DNA from: Nissolia schottii
Taxonomy: Eukaryota > Streptophyta > Magnoliopsida > Fabales > Fabaceae
Direction of reading: 5' to 3'
DNA: 64,000 nt
Assembly (NCBI GenBank): GCA_003254905.1
Contig: QANU01064253.1
Location: 30,352 to 94,351, forward strand
Shown here: piece by piece, positions 59,815 to 64,000 of the stretch
Layout: each line of letters opens with the position of its first letter
Position numbering within the stretch: position 1 is the stretch's first letter
Notes under the pieces: generated by a model
Told to the model about the DNA's origin: nothing
Database searches by the model: none
The model's input: the letters and a program-made list of their open reading frames with translations, nothing else
Translations under genes and position numbers: made by a program

Positions 59815-61816
59815 ATACTTTTAGTATACACTATAGTCGTAACACTGATTATAGGGTTGTTATCTGCTTTGGTCGGGTTACTTTTAGCCCCTACTTTTAG
59901 CTTTGCAAATATTTCTTACTCGAAAATATGGATCATTTTGATACTTTTTCCTTTTCTTTATTTATTCATAAATTATGAGCCGTGTGTGTTCAAAGAGTTA
60001 TATACATATACAAGCGATGACTAGTCGAGGGGATTGTCATACAGAACATTTGACATTGCAATATATACATATATACAATCGCATGGTCCATAACACAATC
60101 TCACATTTGAGTAATAATACATAATTACACATAATGCACAAAATCGCTAATGGCCTATATAGGCCATATAACTGTTAACAATACTCGCAGTCTTGCGTGG
60201 TAAGGGTAAGCTCCTGCTGTTCCTCGGGAATCCTCCAGCTTTGAGACCTCAAGACATTCTGCCTCAAGCCTTCCTGCGATGCCTCGTCCTCTCATGTGCG
60301 CTGGTCATACTCGTCTGGAATCATAAAGGAGTGGGGGTAAGAACGTTGCTTTCTCAGTGGGAATCTGGAGTCATATCAATCGTTTCATTACTCAGTTATG
60401 ATCCAGGTCACTCAGGAGATCTCTACTTTTCATGCATACTAGACTCCTACTGATTTTTATTATTTGCCTAGGTGACTGAGAATCTCTAATCTTTTTATTA
60501 TCAATGGCTTCGTGTTTATTAACGTTATTCGCTTGATCTACAGCATTTACATAGGTCGTCTTGAGCGTTCTCTTGACGGTACTTACATACTATATAGACT
60601 TACATACATATATTCGTACATCACATGCTCATACATCACATATCTTATGCATGAGGGGGGTCTGGGGTTCTCTTACGCTTTTGGTCAAACTAGGGGACCG
60701 GGATCGCGTCCTTCTTGCTACATCTTGTCCTTTCACCTTTCCATTTATCGACCATCAATAGAGATAACCATCCACCCAGTGGGATGGCGAGGGGCTGGCC
60801 CTTGTGGACACTTACATCATCATTATCATTATTTCTTAGGTGTGAGGTCACCCTCATAAACATTCATCTTTTTCTTTCTTTCTTTCTTTTTATTAACATC
60901 ATTGACCAATCCATCTAGCTGGACTGGTGAAGGGCTTGTCCGTAGACGTGCCAAGAGAGAGAGTTCCTATCATATAACTATGTACTTGTTTTAAGGTATA
61001 TCGGACCTTGTGGCCGGAACCTTCTTAAGATATCAATGTTCCCTAGGGTTCAATTATGCTCTTCAAACGTTTAAGTGATAAGTCTCTAGTTATCTACAGT
61101 CGTCCTAAAACCTGACGGCGACCGAACCTTCATGATGTATGCGTACAGTAAATCCACAGTTGCTTTCATACACTTTTCTAAGTTTTTATACTAGTTGGAA
61201 CATGTAAGAAAGCTAAACTATTTAAGTTCTTTAATGGTTATTCAAATGTCAAGCCTTTGTCATTCGAATAACATGAAAATTGGGCCCTTGGATTGTCAAA
61301 ATCATGGATCTTCAGGTCAGGCCTCTTAGCAACCGCTCAACTTGCCGCTCAGCGTGCCGTTAGGCATGCCGCTGGCCAAATCAGTTCCATCGTCAAATTA
61401 TTTTTCGTAAACCTAAGGCCTTCCCACACAGTTTCAACCAGTACAGTTATATTTTTCGAACATTAAAATTTCATAAAATCATTTTCACATCATTATCTCT
61501 ATATTTTCTACTTAAAATCTACTACGTTATTTTTTTACATAAACATACATAAAATATTATAATAAATCATATAGACAGTGGGTGTAGGATTATCCACCTC
61601 CAAAGCGTATTTGGAGACGGTGAAAATTGTAAGAAATTGCTCCCACGAACATTGATGCGATCCTGCTATTTTTCCGGAGTCCGGCAGCAGAACAACAGTT
61701 CACGAACGAAACCAATTTGGGAACTTAACAGATGAAAAATGAATTGAAATTTCATCTGGGGAGGGCCTTTTAACAGAGAGGCGGTGGCCTTCGAGCCACT
61801 GTGCAAGATATTTTCT

Positions 61817-61849
<33 letters not shown>

Positions 61850-62777
61850 ATTATTATTATTAATGTTATGGACTGGGCCCATATGGCCCATTCCACGGAA
61901 GTCACCCAACCCGCCCAACTCATTAAAACCACCCTGAGACCAGAAGCCCATCCGCTGGAGGTAACGTATAGGTGACGTATTTGGTCCGCGATTCACGCCT
62001 CTCCGCAACATAATTCTCTCCCTTCACCAGCTTCTCGGAGGAACCAAAGCACTCTGTCCGCGTATATTTAGGCGCGGATTAAAAGCCTAGGGCCGACGAT
62101 CAACAGGTACATAAAGGAAACCAAGCACCCAGGTATGGCAGAATCTCATTTGGATACACCACCTCTTACCTCTACTGACTTTGGCATCGGAGTCCTTGCA
62201 GATACCCCGCCAGCCCAGATCGGATAATCCTTCCAGACGCAGTCCACGGAGCTCCGGAACCCAAAAGTACCCCTCTGGTACAATTAAATATTGAATACAT
62301 ATCCATACACTATTCATATATTATTATTATATGTTTTCCTTTAGACTTTATCCATGCAACTTCGTTGCAGAGGATAAGTTCGGTTAATTAATCTATTAAT
62401 TGGCGGCATGGTATTAATTTTGATCGTATTTGATCGCGTTTAGTTGTAATTTGTTTGTGTACGGATGTCCTAAAAATATTTCGGACATACCGTTGTGATC
62501 TACTAATTTTTTCTATTAGTAGTTTAGCTCTAGTTGAGGTATTCTTGAATTTATTTTCAGGTTAGTGTATTTTATGAACTCCCTTGAGTCGTAATTAAAT
62601 TCTGCTGATGATAAAAATCAACCTGAATCTCGCAAAATCTCCCGAGATAGCGAAATCACTATTTTGACTGGTATTTTTAGGAATTAAATTTAATAATTTA
62701 ATTTTTCAGTCTTAATAATTGACTCGCATTTATTTATTACGCAAAATCTTTGTAAAGAGAAAAATCGAGATGTTACA
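59815..62777. mobile_element. 2,963-bp solo LTR-like insert with CCCTG target duplication
   Basis: The insert begins TGTAACACCC and ends GAGATGTTACA. CCCTG stands directly before it (59810-59814) and after it (62778-62782). No internal second LTR, primer site or protein domain was found, so it is a long solo LTR or a non-autonomous unit. It carries a (TTA)n microsatellite (about 61818-61861). Orientation is opposite to the surrounding relative, so this is a nested, inverted insertion of the same family. Its last part matches the end of the LTR at 3918-4840. Confidence 0.85.
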
Positions 62778-63019
62778 CCCTGCATATAAGGATGGTTATT
62801 TATATGAAATATGTTGCGCTAAAATGCGTAAGTGGTATGAGACCATAAAATTTAAAGGATACAGAGTAGGTTGTACATCAGACAGGGACGACGGTCCCAC
62901 GGTGTGCAAAAGGGAATAATGGACATAAAAATAGAAAAGAAGGATACTGCCTTGATAAGAAAGCTTGACAAGGCGCATAAGAGAACCCCCTATCTCCTCA
63001 TGCATAAGTATGTGATATA

Positions 63020-63027
63020 TGTCTATG

Positions 63028-63058
<31 letters not shown>
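63020..63058. repeat. (AT)n microsatellite
   Basis: AT dinucleotide run of about 30 bp in the outer LTR relic. Confidence 0.9.
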
Positions 63059-63061
<3 letters not shown>

Positions 63062-63136
63062 CTATTTAGATATTAAGCATGGTGTAGACATTATACTTGG
63101 TGGTTACATTCACATCATATGATATGAGTGTGAACT

Positions 63137-63137
63137 N
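63137..63137. other. Single-N assembly joint
   Basis: One N lies in the outer LTR relic. No duplication is visible next to it, unlike at four of the other Ns. Confidence 0.5.
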
Positions 63138-63337
63138 GATAAAGCTACTCAAAACTAGTATAGATTAAAATAAGTAGGGACTCTAGTATATTTTGACACC
63201 TAGAGATCTCCTGAGTGGCCTGGATCATAAATGAAGCGAAAACAGATGGCTAAGCCCTAGGATCTCCACTGAGGATGTGACGTTCTCATTCCACACTCAT
63301 TTATGATTCCAAGAGAGTATGACGAGTACGCCGGAGC

Positions 63338-64000
63338 TGTAACATCCCGCTTTTTCCTCTTAGCAAATGTTTCATAAATTAAATAGGGAAACGATCTCTC
63401 GCCTAAGCCTTTGGATTAAAAGTGCCTGTAAGAATAATTCTGCTCGTCTTCTTCAAATTCTACAGACACTGAAGCAAATCCTTTTTGTCATCCGAGCATA
63501 ACTGTGGGTCTAAGGTATCTATAAAATATACGGTTACGGAGGAAAGTTCACAAATACCTTAGATCAACTCAAATCATTGTCTTCGACTACCTGTACGTGG
63601 AATACTGCAACAGCAAGCGACCAAACACGATCAAACATAATCACAATTTGGTCCTAAAGGGAAGGATCAGGTTAAACCACTAGAGATATAAATTCTTAGG
63701 TTAAATGTCTGTAGAAGAAATTCTGTTCAATTTCAGGAAATTCTGCAGACACTAGAATGGACTCTTTCTGCTGTCTGAACACAACCGCGCGTCTAAAGTA
63801 TCCGTAAAAGGTACGGCTACAGAAGAAAATTCATAAATACCTAAATGACCCTAAAATATTACTTAAGAAAAATTAGGAGGTCACAAGGACGTGATCGGAA
63901 TATTTTTAGAACAGCCGTACACGAAGAACCGGGATCGGAAACGCCAAAAACCTAATCAAAATTGATCTGCCGGAGCCCGTTAATTCTTGGCCACAAAAGT
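63338..64000. mobile_element. Start of a third long-LTR copy, running off the window
   Basis: The copy begins TGTAACATCCCGCTTTTTCC, the reverse complement of the end of the 59815-62777 insert, and continues with GGAATATTTTTAGAACAGCCGT (about 63897), again matching that insert in reverse. It interrupts the outer relic after GCCGGAGC. It contains an internal duplication: CTGTAAGAATAATTCTGCTC...TACGGTTACGGAGGAAA (about 63425-63545) recurs at about 63707-63830. Confidence 0.75.

Larger units (their letters stand above)
59270..63337. mobile_element. Outer long-LTR relic split by an inverted relative
   Basis: The parts 59270-59814 and 62778-63337 are continuous with each other if the insert 59815-62777 is removed. 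Together they match the reverse complement of the insert's own middle region (about 60260-61150). Examples are GGCGCATAAGAGAACCCCC with CTCATGCATAAG (62970s) against the reverse complement of 60650-60680, and GAGATCTCCTGAGTGGCCTGGATCATAA (63205-63230) against that of about 60400. It is non-coding, AT-rich LTR sequence of one family, probably Ty3/gypsy. The left boundary is not fixed. Confidence 0.7.

Noticed and set aside
61784..62011. Frames with long Tyr or Ile runs
   Set aside because: They are translations of a (TTA)n microsatellite inside the LTR insert.
1..64000. tRNA, rRNA or organelle-derived inserts
   Set aside because: No cloverleaf with the usual box A/B sequences or long rRNA or plastid stretch was recognised by eye; a dedicated scan could still find a diverged one.

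Overview
This is a eudicot plant nuclear genomic window, most likely from a legume. It is AT-rich, its genes carry spliced introns, and it is full of plant transposable elements. A CYP93-family P450 and a diverged B3-like protein fit a legume but do not prove it. No bacterial, CRISPR or organellar signal was seen.

The host genes, left to right, are these. (1) The 3' end of a bHLH transcription factor of the FBH/bHLH122-130 type (1-1408, +). (2) A complete two-exon RABA4-type Rab GTPase (5159-7405, +), with an LTR ending 318 bp before its start codon. (3) A complete three-exon CYP93-family P450 (13533-16963, +) with a long first intron not usual for the family. (4) A B3-like protein (20655-21553, -). 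(5) An F-box gene broken by one in-frame TGA (24001-25215, -). (6) A 15-exon gene for a 441-residue protein with a C-terminal GOLD-like domain (39556-56906, -). Its phases close exactly although it spans 17 kb, because its introns hold a Copia polyprotein, a LINE, two copies of another LINE fragment, a hAT-type MITE and a 1.2 kb TIR element.

The rest is mobile DNA in several layers. CACTA pieces carry TTACCGTCGG-type subterminal repeats (17.3-18.1, 27.5-28.0 and 37.0-37.5 kb) with decayed TNP2 transposase copies (31.1-36.5 kb). hAT, Harbinger-like and other TIR elements, several with visible target-site duplications, are scattered through the window. There is a 1 kb near-perfect inverted repeat at 9.0-10.05 kb. 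The right end (57.5-64 kb) is a nest of one long LTR family, with a 2,963-bp copy inserted in inverted orientation and flanked by CCCTG on both sides.

The window contains seven single-N positions. Four sit exactly between two near-identical copies, in the pattern expected when overlapping contig ends were joined without merging. Several apparent tandem duplications (13, 32.7, 45.2 and 58.5 kb) are therefore probably assembly artefacts. Two other Ns (18056, 27469) split what looks like one CACTA element whose outer ends share the TSD TAA. No clearly undescribed system was found. The most useful observations are the reconstructed GOLD-like gene, the F-box nonsense codon, the inverted-repeat locus and the assembly joints.
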